Source: Bicyclus anynana
Lineage: Eukaryota > Arthropoda > Insecta > Lepidoptera > Nymphalidae
Reading direction: 5' to 3'
DNA: 64,000 nt
Assembly (NCBI RefSeq): GCF_947172395.1
Contig: NC_069093.1
Span: 7,723,561 to 7,787,560 of the forward strand
Part shown: positions 1-11,188 of the stretch, piece after piece
Layout of the letters: each line of letters starts with the position of its first letter
How positions within the stretch are numbered: the first letter of the stretch is position 1
Notes under the pieces: model-generated
Databases searched by the model: none
What the model was told of the DNA's origin: nothing
What the model saw: the letters and a program-made list of their open reading frames with translations, nothing else
Program-made: the position numbers and the translations under genes

Positions 1-780
1 TGAATACTAGCAAATTTTAGTTTGAACATTTATTTATATATTTTTTTTATTGTGTCCAATAGTGTAAGAGAAAGATTTCAATAACAAATTTGAAAGATAT
101 CATTTCAAAGATTTTGCTGGTTGGTTGCTTTATGTACTAATATAAATACTAATGTTGCATTTATAGTAATATTTTAGTAGATAACCAAAGAATAAAAATT
201 ACCTATTGCAGAATTTATCACCTGAGCAACAAGTAAGACAACCCTTGCAAGAAGTGAATCTTAATCTGTTATCAGAGAGTCATGACAATGCTGTTTCCCA
301 AAATGGAATACAAGTATTGTATTGTATTGTCAAAAACATACTTAAAAACTAAAATTTTCTTGTAATAACGTCTCAAAATAATATGAAAAAAAAGATTGTC
401 TGGTAGAACGATAACCAAATTTTAAAAGATCATTTATAAAAAAGTGTCAACTAGCTATTACTTTTTGTTATGTATAACGTCCTTGTATCAAAAATTGTAA
501 GTTTTGCAACTTCTATACGGTTCGTATCGTACTGACAAGAGAACGTATTCGTTTTTGAATTTCATATTCGTAGCGGGTACGACACCGTCATGTTCCGTAC
601 GCTCCATCTGTATATTATTGATTAATCTGTGTTAGATACAAAACAATTTAATGAGAAAATCAATTGTATGGAATTTTATATTATAATAATGTAAGACAGA
701 ATTTAAAATGTTTCATTTTAATAAACATAATATTGTGTATAATTTATTAATTTTATATCGAGTGCTTAATTATTATCGAT
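1..780. other. AT-rich intergenic DNA, no gene seen
   Basis: No open frame with family resemblance, RNA gene or complete mobile-element end is visible here. The stretch is AT-rich and low in complexity. Confidence 0.4.
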
Positions 781-1090
781 AAAACAGCCCTAGCTCAATT
801 TAGAGACCAAACATGGTTACCGGATGCCTCAACAATAATTACTTGTCACATATCCTCTATTATCTATGTATCTAAGGTTAGAGGCGCTCCGCACGTCTCG
901 ATACCGTCCAAACGTCACCTTAATGGCTCCACGGAAGATCAGCGCGGTATCCTTACGGACACTGCAATATGCTGAGTGGTGACCCTTTTAGGATCACACC
1001 ATGCAAGTTGCAATGTATTTAATTTATTGTTTTTTTTTTCTCTCTTTTCTTTGTATGATGTGTACTCTGAATAAACTTTTCTTTCTTTCT
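781..1090 (+). mobile_element. Possible 3' end of a 5'-truncated retroelement
   Basis: The stretch is richer in GC than its flanks. It runs into a pyrimidine-rich tract, then an AATAAA near 1071 followed by a CTTT repeat. This layout resembles the 3' untranslated end of lepidopteran LINE or SINE copies. No coding part and no target duplication was found, so the call is tentative. Confidence 0.3.
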
Positions 1091-1292
1091 ATATAATATT
1101 AGTATAGACTAATAATATAAAGAGGTAAAGTTTATCAGAAATATCGATGTTTCAATTCGATATATCGTAGTATCATCGATGCAATATGTTCCGAATGATA
1201 CATGGCAAAAATTTTATGTATTTTTAAATGGTCATCCCTACTGTCTAGTGAGGAGTTTCTTTTGTCTATGAAATGCTTAGAGCATGTGATTT

Positions 1293-1316
1293 TGACATTG
1301 ACAATGACATTTGACA
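1293..1316. promoter_or_regulatory. TGACA cluster upstream of NUDT6-like gene A
   Basis: Four TGACA pentamers start at 1293, 1299, 1305 and 1312 (spacing 6, 6 and 7 bp), about 220-245 bp before the ATG at 1536. The paralogue at 46 kb has four TGTCA pentamers (the reverse complement) with spacing 6, 7 and 7 at a similar distance. GET4 also has a cluster. The arrangement is seen directly; a promoter role is inferred. Confidence 0.45.
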
Positions 1317-1535
1317 ATTTGATTTTGATTGCGAATTTGAAAATTGTTTTATTTTATTTCTTTATCAAATAACTAAACAATTGCTTTGCATATTTTACTA
1401 TTACGTCTTAGAGAATTGTTTGAATTATTAAATCTTTCTTATCTCAAGGCAAGGCTCAGTGATTACGCGTTTTACGTTAGTCTAAAAAACTGTCATTCCG
1501 TTATTTTATATTTCTTTAATAACATTAATTTTGAA

Positions 1536-4500
1536 ATGTCGTCAAACAAATTATTCCAAGGAGTTATAGACAGATATAATGGAATTACTGTGGACTCTCA
1601 AGATGAACCTTGTGATCAAAATCAATTTTTGGCTCAGCTGATAAGTAAGATCGATTTTTTGCGAAAATGTTTTGTCAGTTGTAACTTTAGTGTCAATTAT
1701 CTTTTAGCACACCGCCATCCATTGTATTTAGCCTCTTAGCAATCACGACGAATAGTCATAATATTTATTCACTTTTAAACTGTGGTCCTTCGGAATGTTA
1801 GTCTCCCACGGTACAGTAAGCTCTACAAGTACTATTCGCTTTGTTTGTTTGGACAAAAGGAAAATGTCTGGTCTAGATCTCGAAATAGAGACAGCAATCT
1901 CATAGGATTGAGTAAGGCTTACTAGATGATTTTGTTATTGAACCTGCTTTGGTGAAGTTAATTTGTCTTTTATTTGTAGTCAATCCTTTTTGAGCTCTAG
2001 CTACTGAAAGGCTTATAGCTTCACGTATAATTTGGAGTACACTATCATGACGACGTGAGTAAAGACCCCTATCCAGGAGCACCTTGCATCCAACCAACAA
2101 GTGCCTTGCTGTTCCTATTCCTATATCCTCACCACACGTATAGCAAGATTTTTCAGTGGCTTTCCCCCATTGTACTGAGTTGCTCTGATCTGGGAGAGTC
2201 ATTTGAAAGGCATAGTGCAACCGGGATGCAGAAGCTATAGCCCTATATATATATTATCCCCGTATTCCTACGGGAACGAGAACCATGCGGGTGAAACCGT
2301 GCGGCGCCAGCTAGTATTATTATAATAACAAAATACCTGACTGCCTAAGCATTTTGAACTGAAAAGAGAAAAACAAGTATCACAATATAGATAATATACT
2401 GTTAGGATAAGATTAAAAACACTTACCCTTTATTTCATTTACGGGCGCCACTGAAAATTTATATAGCCTATGTCACTACCACAGTTCTGACAAACTCAAT
2501 GACACCTTATTTGTCAAAATCGGTCTAGCCATTTAGGCTGTAGGGTGTACCAATGAAATTGACATACATATACACATACGTTTTAAAAACATTACCCTCC
2601 TTCTGACACAGTCGGTTAAAAAAGAAAAAGAAATATAATTTAATTTAAATTTCTTTTTTTTTTAAAAACTCAAAATAACTTTACTAGAATTATAATACCA
2701 GTATTTAAAGTATATTATAATTTTACAAATACATCTTTTTTATTTTCAGGTTCCTTAAAAACTTGGGATGAGGAGCAAAGGAGATGCATTTGGTTCAAAG
2801 TTCACATTAAAGATGCAGCTTGGGTACCAGTACTAGCTAATGTATGTCATAAGTTATAGTTATAACCTGTGAACATATATAAAGTCAAGACGCGTGAGCA
2901 ACTGTGAGATGGAGGAAAGCGCACGCGGGGTGTTGCCTTTCGCTGCGCCCCTATGTTACCGCTGATATCTAAAATCTTGTATAGCGCAGCTTGACACACA
3001 ATGTTTGGAAACATAAAGTTTGCGTGCTATTATACCAATATGTACTGATAAACATAATACAATCTACTTTTGTCATTGTTTTTATGGAATAAGGGAAATA
3101 AATATGTACAAAATATAACTTTAAATAGTCCACCACGCTGGCCCAATGCGGATTGGCAGACTTCATACATGCAGAGAATTAAGAAAATTCTCGGCATGCC
3201 AGAGAGTTCACCATTTCAGACACATGATATTTAATCTTTTAAAATGCACACAACTGAAAAGTTGCAGGTGCATGCCCCGGACCAGATTTGAACCCACACC
3301 CTCTAGAATCGGAGACAGAGGTCATATCCACTAGGCTATCTTTTTAATTCTTAGTTCTTTAGTACAAATTTAATGTATTATTAAAATATTATAATGAAAA
3401 ATCAATTTCAGGAAGGATTTAACTTTCACCACTCTAGAAACAATTTTGTTATGATGTACAAATGGCTCCTGAAGAATAAAGCAGCTAACCTACCACCTGC
3501 CAGTCACACTAACCTAGGTGTGGGGGGCTTAGTATTTAATGACAACAATGAAATACTAGTGGTGACAGAGAAACATTTTGAGTATGCCCATTGGAAGCTC
3601 CCTGGTGGATATGTAGAAAGAGGTAAAATAATATTTATTTATTTATTTATTCGGAAGCCAGCGTTTTATACAAAAAACTTATGACTAATTAAACATAACA
3701 TGCATTAAAAAGTAATATGCTACATTGTACACCCCACTTACAGGCTAACTCAACATGCATTTATTTTAATACGATTCTTAATTTACCATTAAAAAAAAGA
3801 AACAAAAACTAAATCTACCTACCACTAAAAAAAAAAACTAAAAGAATTAAAAAAAAATTGTAATTACAATAATAATAATGGGAATTAACAATAAGAAATT
3901 ACATTTAAAACAAAAACAATGCATTTAAAGTTCATTCATCAACATATGTTTTTTAACTCTACTTTTGAAAGAATTAGAACCGCTATTGAAAATATCCAGG
4001 TTTGCCATTTTGGAAATATTATTATATGATCTCACTATTCTTAATAATATTATCCCCAAGCTGGATGGTAAATTTGGTTTGCATTAGTTTTAAAGTAACA
4101 AGTAAAATCTTATTTCAATTTTGTTCATACTTAACTGTGTTGGATATTACAACTGAAATTACAGAGTACAGTTTCAACACACTTTACCAGTCTCTTTAAA
4201 CAAACTGCTTTGAAATTAGAGCATCTGACATTTTGTCCAGAAAAGTGAAAACAAGCTTTAAGTAAAAATGTGTGTACCTACTTTAACAGGTTTTTTTTTA
4301 TTATGGTTTACAAGTTAGCCCTTGACTACAATTTCATCTGATTATGCAATCTACGAAAGAAACAGGCTAACTTGTTGTTATAAGAATGAAAATCCACACC
4401 CCTTTTATGGTTTATACACAACATCGTACCGTAACGCTAAATTGCTAAATACGCTATTTAGTAACGCTAAATTGCATTAAAGATGTACCACTGCAGGTGA

Positions 4501-5077
4501 GAGGTTTTGGCTGTGAGTGCACGGCCAAAGACTCTCATCAGCCAGACGTGAACCAATTAAGAAAACCTCAATTGTCCCAGCCGGGGATTGAACCCAGGAC
4601 CTTCCGTCTTGTAAATCTACCGCGCATACTACTGCGCTATGTAGGCCGTCAAAACATACATGAAAATTTTGTGTACTACTAAAAATGATTATTTTAGGAG
4701 AAGACATCAAGGATGCAGCAATACGAGAAGTGAAAGAAGAAACTGGCGTTGACACTGTTTTTGAATCTATGATTACTTTGAGACATACTCATAATGCAAT
4801 GTTTGGTAATTCAGATATTTACATAGTGGTCATGTTGAAAGCTACCTCAATAGTTATAACAAAATCAGAAGAAGAAATCAAGGAGTGCAAGTGGATGAAA
4901 GTGGATGAATATCTGAAACATCCACATGCACATGAGTTTAACCGCTTTATTGTAAAACAAGCTTTACATTTAATAGAAAATAATATTAAATTCGATCTTG
5001 TCAAGAGTAATGTTAAAGTCGGAAGTTGGTGCAGAGATATAACATCACTTGTGGTAGACGTTTCGTCTGTGCATTAA
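1536..5077 (+). CDS. NUDT6: NUDT6-like Nudix hydrolase, tandem copy A (4 coding exons)
   Basis: Exons are 1536-1644, 2750-2841, 3412-3622 and 4698-5077, with GT-AG introns of phase 1, 0 and 1, giving 263 aa. The N-terminal pre-Nudix domain has a DRYNGI motif (GELDRF-type in the family). Residues 133-155 form a full Nudix box (G-x5-E-x7-REVKEETGV), split by the last intron, so metal-binding Glu residues are intact. Nudix enzymes hydrolyse nucleoside-diphosphate-linked compounds; the NUDT6 substrate is poorly defined. The open frame runs upstream to a stop at 1374 but has no ATG before 1536, so 1536 is taken as the start. No mitochondrial presequence is visible, unlike copy B. Intron 1 holds a LINE tail and a Helitron end, intron 2 a SINE, and intron 3 two SINE-like repeats. 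AATAAA signals overlap the stop (5075) and lie at 5109. The family call is strong; the exact orthologue is less sure. Confidence 0.85.
1745..2225 (-). mobile_element. LINE ORF2 C-terminal fragment in intron 1 of gene A
   Basis: Read on the minus strand, a 106-codon frame (2220-1900) has CYTCG, then HLLVGC (a CCHC-type cluster), then a YSRRHDSVLQII stretch. After a break, an RPDI...VELTVPWE motif follows toward 1745. These are typical of the C-terminal tail of insect non-LTR retrotransposon polyproteins (R2/R4-like). It is frameshifted and 5'-truncated, so inactive. Confidence 0.6.
2230..2314 (+). mobile_element. Helitron 3'-end remnant
   Basis: The segment matches the 3' half of the small Helitron at 53641-53826 (the ATATTATCCCC...CGGGAAC block) and ends GCCAGCTAG followed by T, the CTAG|T Helitron terminus. 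The 5' part is missing. Confidence 0.55.
2315..2749. other. Remainder of intron 1 of gene A
   Basis: AT-rich intron sequence. A short block near 2455-2600 resembles internal Helitron/MITE sequence. The intron ends in a T-rich tract and TTTTCAG at 2743-2749. Confidence 0.4.
3126..3343 (-). mobile_element. tRNA-derived SINE, family A, in intron 2 of gene A
   Basis: On the minus strand there is a tRNA-like head: A-box-like TAGCCTAGTGG and B-box-like GGTTCAAAT. It is followed by the same body as the SINE with perfect target duplications at 55523-55819. The head has point changes and the copy is shortened internally, so it is old. Confidence 0.7.
4300..4480 (-). mobile_element. Dispersed retroelement tail, family D
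   Basis: The stretch holds a TTACAAGTTAGCCCTTGACT block and a CACACCCCTTTT block. Both also occur on the other strand at 53100-53300, and the first again at 55870-55945. It looks like a decayed 3' end of a LINE or SINE family. Ends are approximate. Confidence 0.5.
4490..4652 (-). mobile_element. tRNA-derived SINE, family B, in intron 3 of gene A
   Basis: Positions 4650-4574, read on the minus strand, resemble a whole tRNA: TAGCGCAGTAGTATGCGCGG supplies an A box and GGTTCAATCCC is a canonical B box. Sequence continues past the tRNA-like part to about 4490. There is no functional tRNA context; it lies in an intron antisense to the gene. Confidence 0.6.
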
Positions 5078-5108
5078 TAAATTAAGTTCCCATAAATTGT
5101 TAGAACAA

Positions 5109-5114
5109 AATAAA
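5109..5114 (+). terminator. Candidate poly(A) signal of gene A
   Basis: AATAAA 32 bp after the stop codon at 5077; another AATAAA overlaps the stop (5075-5080). A repeat copy begins just downstream at about 5126, so the 3' UTR is very short or ends in that repeat. Confidence 0.5.
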
Positions 5115-5125
5115 CAGAGATAGAA

Positions 5126-6110
5126 CTATTTTTTCACTACTCATGCTCAAAAATACTGTCATATTACCACTCCACAGCGGGGCTAAACATGCATTTTAGC
5201 CTCTAGGGCCTAGTAATTTTGTTTTTTTAATTCTTGTCTGTTACGAGTACTAGCCAAGTACTAGCCTACTATAAAACGGAGGAGGTTTTATTCGGCCCGG
5301 ATTGTTTTGAAAAATAAATATAAAACTTTAAATTGGAATGAGATGCAGCGTTCTTGTCTGTGGAATACGTTTATTTTTTTTATTAATTTTTATTGAGTTG
5401 CGAGATTTGAAGACATGGGACAACCTTTACGGTGTACCTTTGCCTTTTTTCATGTGAAAAAAATTAAATTGAAAAGCGAGAATTTAAAAAATAATTGGCA
5501 TGAATAATACACACATGATTTTTTTCAGAAATTCATTGTAAATTTGTGACCGTAACTTACATATTTTTCAACAATAATTGTTATTGTTGTCTTCACACTA
5601 GATGAAGACAACAATAACAATTATTGTTGAAAATTGGAATGGTGATCCTAATTTGGAGATGGATGAAATTTTCAATCTGTTACCATCAAAGTCGAGACGC
5701 ATTTACTTAAATAGGTACTTACCTACGAAAAATTTTATAAGTGGAGAAAACAACAACGAATGGATTCACTTACGAAAGGAGTTTTTTAAACTATTATCTC
5801 CCACGTTTATCTTACATACTAATTATTTTATCTTCACAGTAGTCGGAAATTATGTTACTGGGTAAAAGCATCTCCCTTAATATCCAAAATTGTAGACTTT
5901 GTATATTTAATTTTCAATTAAAATAAATCATTGAATATTGTACGAAACTATTTTATTTTCTCGCAATCGTAGTGAAAAGCAGAGTGTAACACGTGGGGCT
6001 AAACCCATTATAAACTCGGTTTCTATTTAGGCGGCCCTCGCCTTACGTCTCGGGCCCTAAAAATACCTCATAATGAGTCTTTTTTAGCCCCTTGTATAAC
6101 AATCTACTAT
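5126..6110 (+). mobile_element. Unclassified ~1-kb repeat (GGGGCTAAA family), copy 1
   Basis: Nearly the whole length is repeated at 57483-58268, and its right end again in inverse orientation at 33771-34030. The right end holds an inverted pair (GGGGCTAAACCCATTATA ... TTTAGCCCC) about 100 bp apart. An 87-codon frame at 5602-5865 has no recognised domain and is broken in copy 2. No terminal repeats or target duplication could be fixed, so the class is unknown. Confidence 0.55.
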
Positions 6111-6164
6111 TTTAACTGAGCTCAGCCATAGGTAATCTAAATGTTATTTATAACCGACTGAAAA

Positions 6165-6810
6165 AAAATTAAGTTTAAAAACTATACTACGTAAAAAACG
6201 GTCTAAAAAGAACGAAACAAGAAAATATTTCAGATTGAACTAGAGAAATGCATAGGAAGAAAAATGGTCATGGTATAGCCGTGGTCCTACCCTTTTTACG
6301 TAGTCGGGTTATAGTTTTTAAACTTTATTTTTATTTATTAAATTCGTTTCCGTTACCCGATTGAACCTAGCCTTGTAATATCTACTAGTAAGTACCTACG
6401 AGGATCTACATCGTCGTTTCAGATAAGAAACGGCTTGACTGCGGAACTTTACGATCGCATTTTAAAGATACATTTTGACTTAAACAATATAATATATATA
6501 CATATTTTTAATGTGCTCGCCAAGACCTTTCGTTGATACCAAACGCATAGTTATTATCTCGGTTTATTTTTTTTGAGGTTAGAATATGAGGTTTAAATTC
6601 CGTCATATAGTTTTTTTAAAATATAAAAATATAATATAAAATTTATATAGCCTATGTCTCAACTTGAATTATTACGAATCTTTTGGCACCTCATTTATTA
6701 AAATCGGTTCAGTAGTTTAGGCACTACGGTGGAACAAACATACATACATACATATATAGACTGCCAAAATTCCTTTGCCCTTCCTTTTGGCTTCGCCGTA
6801 GTCGGGTAAA
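6165..6810 (+). mobile_element. Dispersed repeat with CCCGACTACG hairpin
   Basis: The sequence recurs at 29920-30100 and 30650-31160 (GET4 intron 3). At 6165-6330 the opening AAGTTTAAAAACTATA block returns inverted after about 130 bp as TATAGTTTTTAAACTT, forming a fold-back. The right part carries GGCACTACGGTGGAACAAAC and CATACATACA blocks typical of lepidopteran non-autonomous elements. No coding capacity. Confidence 0.5.
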
Positions 6811-6815
6811 AAAAG

Positions 6816-7400
6816 AGGAGGTTATCAATTCGTCGGAATCTTTTTTTTTTATGTATGTTCACCGATTACTCGAAAATGCCTGAACCGATACAGTTACCTT
6901 GTGAACCGGTTTACAACAGTTACCTTGTGTTTGTACTTGATTAATTTGTGTCGACAAGAACTTTCCACCTAGGTGAGTTGTGACTGTCATTAGGGGTCTG
7001 GTGATGGAGACGAGGGACAATTAAGGGAACTCCTCAACGGTTTACAGTAGCTACCTTGTGTTTGGGCTTGATGAATTTGTATTGATGAGAACTTTACATC
7101 TAGATGTGTTGTGATTATCATTAGGGATCTGGTGATGAAGACGGGAGACAGTTAAGGGAACTCCTCAACGGTTTACAGTAGCTATCTTGCGATTGGGCTC
7201 GATTAATTTGTATTGATGAGAACTTTACATCTAGATGTGTTGTGATTATCATTAGGGGTCTGGTGATGAAGACGGGAGACAGTTAAGGGAATTCCTCAAC
7301 GGTTTACAGTAGCTATCTTGCGATTGGGCTTGACCAATTTATAAGTTCATAAGAACTTTATATCTAGATGGATCAATAGGAACAAAGATTTTGAATGTTG
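6816..7400 (+). repeat. Dispersed element with 131-bp internal tandem repeat (3+ units)
   Basis: Units begin with TTTACA at 6910, 7041, 7172 and 7303, a period of exactly 131 bp with few differences; the last unit is partial. Each unit holds a CTTGTG/CTTGCG block, TCTAGATG, and GTGATGA(A/G)GACG, and ends CTCCTCAACGG. The same unit occurs at 34040-34190 (about 1), 47540-47820 (about 2, inverted) and 54380-54590 (about 2), with a shared left flank (GATTACTCGA). Confidence 0.7.
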
Positions 7401-7439
7401 TCATATAGTTTCGGAGACAAAATTTCTAAAAGATGCAAA

Positions 7440-7560
7440 AATGCCGCTAATAGACGCCCCGCGGTTTCACCCACATAGTTCCTGTTTCCGAAAGAACACA
7501 GAGTAAAAGAATCATTAATATTTAGGTTATATAATAATTGTAAGTTATTTATAACTCTTT
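7440..7560. mobile_element. Short Helitron-like fragment
   Basis: A block near 7440-7500 (GACGCCCCGCGGTTTCACCC, then TTCCTGTTTCCG) resembles internal Helitron sequence elsewhere in the window. No ends remain. Confidence 0.3.
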
Positions 7561-7564
7561 CCTG

Positions 7565-7805
7565 TTAATAATCCTTTGTTTGTATAGTAGTATAAATACT
7601 TAATCTTGGCTCCACTAGGCTAGAGTACGTTAAACGGCATAACCGGCTACCACTTTTATGTCGTAGAGTGTTCGGCACGGAATTCGAACTGTTCGTCGCG
7701 TGGTTGTAGATGGGGCAATGGGGCATGATGTGCAGCAGGAGCAGTTTTTCGAAGACTTTTGAGGTGGTCGATAGCAATGTGATAGGGCGGTAAAGGTGTG
7801 TATTG
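7565..7805 (-). pseudogene. Jockey-type reverse transcriptase fragment
   Basis: The minus strand encodes YRPITLLSTTSKVFEKLLL, the conserved RT motif of Jockey-group LINEs. After a frameshift, a QFEFRAEHST-like stretch follows (family QFGFR..HST). It has no upstream or downstream RT motifs, so it is a dead fragment. Confidence 0.65.
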
Positions 7806-7809
7806 TTAT

Positions 7810-8340
7810 TGGGGTACTGAATTATATAGCTTTAGAAGCGTTCGCATACTCTTATATTTATTCAAGTAAGATACGATAATAGTAAACAAGGACAGACTTA
7901 CAATTAGACAGAGATAGACTAAAACTTAGAGTGAGACAAGTATATACATTAAACAAGGAACACAGATAAGACAAGGATAGCAACATTGTAGGCTTATTTT
8001 CTACAAGGGCGACGAGCAGTGAAAAAGTAATAATATAATGTATTAACTTATAGCTAAGGGTAGTAAAAGCCAAATAATATGAACGTTTATTGACAACTTA
8101 TAGCTAAAGAATGCAAGTTAAAGTGTACGTAAGCTATTTACAGTCAAATTGGTATTCTGCTAGATCAAAGTATCTTACTCTAATGTCAAAGTATATATTG
8201 CTTAAATAACTAAACATATGCTTAATCAATCTTCAACAGAACTACTTATATATATAGTATCGGAATATATATATTTTATACTATATATATCTAAGTATCG
8301 GAAACATGAATTGTTGGTTTAGACACTAATAATTCTTAAC
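7810..8340. other. AT-rich intergenic DNA
   Basis: No gene or recognisable element. It includes a TATATA-rich stretch at 8245-8300. The composition changes sharply to GC-rich at about 8345, where the R1-like block begins. Confidence 0.4.
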
Positions 8341-8372
8341 ACTAACACTTGGACTCTGCACGAAGGCGCGCT

Positions 8373-9404
8373 ATGGATAGTGAAGAGGAGGATCGCAGAG
8401 GGCCTGCGGGGTCTCCCTTTACCCCGCGTTCCGCCCTATCTCGGACCCCGCCTTCAGGATTTGCAGCGCTCAGACCAGAGGATGACATGGCGATCACGCC
8501 AACCGTTGCTTCGGGTCGCCCTCAGCCGCCTACTGCTGCCCTGAAGCGCCCACTCACGTCGCCGGGGGATCACCAGCCGACTGAAAAGGTGCGCTTGTGC
8601 CGACCTGGTATGCAGGCGCCCCCGCCACCGGCGCCGCAGATGCAGCGCCGTCAGATAACCGCTGCAACTCCGTCGCAGCCGACCTCTGACTCGGAGGATG
8701 AGCAAGGGGCCAAGAAACGGGCGCTAATGACCTGCTCAAAGTTGGAGTTGTTGGACCAAGTGAACAACGAGCTCCAATCTATCGGCTCGGTAATTAGCAG
8801 CTCACTATCGAGACTAAACAAGGAGAGCACCAACTCAATTAGAAACAGCGTCCAAGACACGCTGGCGGTGGTCGCAGCCCTCACTTTACGGCTAGCTGAA
8901 ACGGAGGCTGAACTAGGCCGCGCCCAACTTAAAATAGCAAACCTGGAGGCCCGCGCCCTTATGATTGTCATAAGGCCCCCCCCCCCCCACCTGTCCCAGC
9001 TGTAACTCCAGTTGTTCCGTCATATTCGACGGCGCTAAAAACATCGAGGAAAGCCGGTTCGGTCCCCATCCCCCAAGCTCAAGGCCCCGTGCTCGTATTC
9101 TATTCGGCTGCCGAGAGCGCAGACAAGCTAAAGACGGCCGAGGACACTAAGACGGAGTTGAAGAGAGTTGTAGACCCGCGTGCTCTTGACGTACAAGTCA
9201 CTAGGGTGCGGAAAGTTGGGAACGCTGGAGTGATAGTGCAAACGACCTCAAAGGAGTCCGCTGTCCGCCTTCGTAGCGCTGCCCCTGCGACATTGCGTGT
9301 CACGGAGCCTAAACTAAATCAGCCTCGGCTCTGCATCAGAGGCGTCGATGGGGACCCGTCACCGGAACAAGTGGTATCAGCCTTACTTATCAGCCTACCT
9401 TACT
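8373..9404 (+). pseudogene. R1-clade LINE, copy a: ORF1 (gag) broken and truncated
   Basis: The start is ATG 8373 (MDSEEEDRR). The frame runs to 9005, with Pro/Ser-rich N-terminus, a predicted coiled coil (LLDQVNNELQSIGS...) and an Ala/Leu-rich helix. A frameshift lies near the poly-C run at 8981-8990. The next frame (9089-9406) matches the middle of the second copy's gag (VRKVGNAGVIVQTTS; RLCIRGVDGDPSPE). The zinc knuckles are missing because the sequence then jumps to the RT C-terminus. Gag-like ORF1 proteins bind the element RNA. Confidence 0.7.
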
Positions 9405-10203
9405 GATCGAAGCTGACTCCAGGCGTGCGAGTGAGCGCACTGCGAACTGCTTCGGCAAGATTTCGCGTGTGTCTACCACCTCTTGGGGTGTTAGGTACCC
9501 TGCGCTGCGGATCCTCTACTACGGCACCTTTGTCACGTATGCTGCGGCGTGTTGGGCAGAGAGGGCAACGCTCTACGTCGTTCGGACGACCCTTATCAGG
9601 GCCCAAAGGCCGGCCTTGGTCCTTCTGACCAAGGCCTACCGCTCGAACAGCGCCGCCGCGCTCGCCGTTCTGGCGGGCGTGTTGCCGGCAGACCTCGAGG
9701 TGATCCGTGCTGCCAGGCTGGATGCGGCGCGTAGTACCGCGGCCAAAAGGGAGTGGAGCCGGCGCAAGCAGGACATTGGGTTAGGCATAACCCGCGAGTG
9801 GCAGGAGCGATGGGCAAATGAGACTAAAGGTAGCTTCGTCTTCGTCGAACTTCGTCGATTCTTCCCGGACGTGGCTGGCAGACTCAGGGCGACCTGGGTC
9901 GCGCCGGACTATGAGACCTCGCAGATACTGACGGGTCACGGCTGCTTCCGGAAGCGTCTTCGTGACATGTGCCTCAGCGAGTCTGGTGACTGCGCGTGTG
10001 GGCTGGCGGAGGAAGACCTCCACCAAGTTCTGTGGGAATGTGCTGAGTACGAGGACCTCCGGAGCGCAATGTTGGAAGGGATCGTGAGAGAAGAGGCGGG
10101 ACCGGTACTATCGGGATCTCGGTAGCTCGGCGGTCAACTTCGGCAAGCTACGGGAGTTAGCGCATCGGTGGTACGCGAGGCGGAGCGCTCTGGACCGTGG
10201 ACC
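9405..10203 (+). pseudogene. R1-clade LINE, copy a: RT C-terminal region
   Basis: The 218-codon frame 9469-10125 has SSWGVRYPALRILYYGTF, then AYRSNSAAALAVLAGVLP, a motif set typical of the region after the RT core in R1-clade LINEs. It ends with a zinc-finger-like cluster CACGL...HQVLWEC. The preceding endonuclease and RT core are absent (internal deletion at about 9405). A small deletion near 10107 shifts the last codons relative to the second copy at 14277-14544. Confidence 0.7.
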
Positions 10204-11188
10204 ACAATAGTCGAAGGTGATGCAGAATCAGGCGTGGACCGCGGCGGGCATAGGGATCTCAACGTCGTATGTCGTCCAGCCCCAGAAGGGGGAGAGTGAA
10301 GAAAAGGGACAAGGAACGAAAAGAGAAATAACTTGTAGGGAGTCAAGAAGGCGTCCCGGGAACAGCACAGAGCAAGTACCGGGTTCGCCCTCCCTCGATT
10401 CGGCCCAAATAACCGAGAGGTTGAAAGGGCCATGGGAGGAGGTGGGTTGTCCCCCGCGGCGAACGGACGTGTTTGCGCGAGCTCCGCGAATTTTATTATC
10501 TTATAAAATCATTTCCTCGGAGATATTACTACTACGCCAAAGTGAAAGTGCTCAGTGTGCTTGTGATAACGCCGCCTACCCCCTGGTTGGACGTTCATCC
10601 CTCGGGAGCACAGGTATTACGAGACAGGACTCTATTAGTTAAATTAGGTTAGTTTAGAATAATTTCACATAAGTTCTTAGACTGTGGAAAGACGTTTACT
10701 CTTGTAATTACTCGTATTTATTTGTGTTATATTAATTAGATTTCTTTTAGGGCATTCCCGTGTACTAGAGTAGGTTAGATTTAGGTTAGAATAGGCCACC
10801 ACGTGTTTCGCATATGCGAGCACGTGGTTTGTAGGTTAGGAAGTACACGAGGCAAGGAAGACAAGTGACATTGACGCTTTGACAGTTGACGGCTGCCACT
10901 CGACAGCTGTCAGTTGTCACTTAGTGGTGGCGCTTGGCAAGTGACGTTGTCACATTGACTTTGATAGCTGACACCTGCCACTTGACAGCTGTCAGTTGTC
11001 ACTCGGTGGGGCACAGACGCTGAATTGCTACAGGTCGGACCGACTTGAGTCGGTCAGGTCCTAGAGCGAATAGGACCGATACGCGTACTGCACACAGTCA
11101 TTACGTGTACGGTTACGTGTACCTGGACTTTGTAGTTTTTGCAAGGCCAATACACGAACTCTGCCCCGCACTTGGGAGTTCTTCCATC
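10204..11188 (+). mobile_element. R1-clade 3' UTR (copy a) running into 5' UTR of copy b
   Basis: 10204-10310 is repeated almost exactly at 14545-14640, so it is element 3' UTR. The exact boundary between copies is not clear. 10860-11010 holds two imperfect ~77-bp direct repeats rich in TGACA/TGTCA and AGCTGTCAGTTGTCAC. It lies before the ORF1 start at 11189, so it probably belongs to the element's 5' UTR/promoter. Confidence 0.5.
10798..10831. repeat. Perfect-arm hairpin (ACCACGTG)
   Basis: ACCACGTG and CACGTGGT flank a second inner palindrome CGCATATGCG, giving a compact hairpin. The arms contain the E-box CACGTG. It lies in the presumed R1 5' UTR. Confidence 0.5.

Noticed and set aside
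1386..1535. N-terminal extension of gene A upstream of ATG 1536
   Set aside because: The frame is open back to a stop at 1374 but has no ATG; the apparent start is TTG.
4574..4650. tRNA-like sequence with good A and B boxes
   Set aside because: It is followed by extra SINE body, lies in an intron antisense to the gene, and has mismatches; not a functional tRNA gene.
10630..10845. TTAGG-like motifs suggesting telomeric repeats targeted by R1/TRAS elements
   Set aside because: Only scattered TTAGG/TAGGTTAG words without regular period; no telomeric array.
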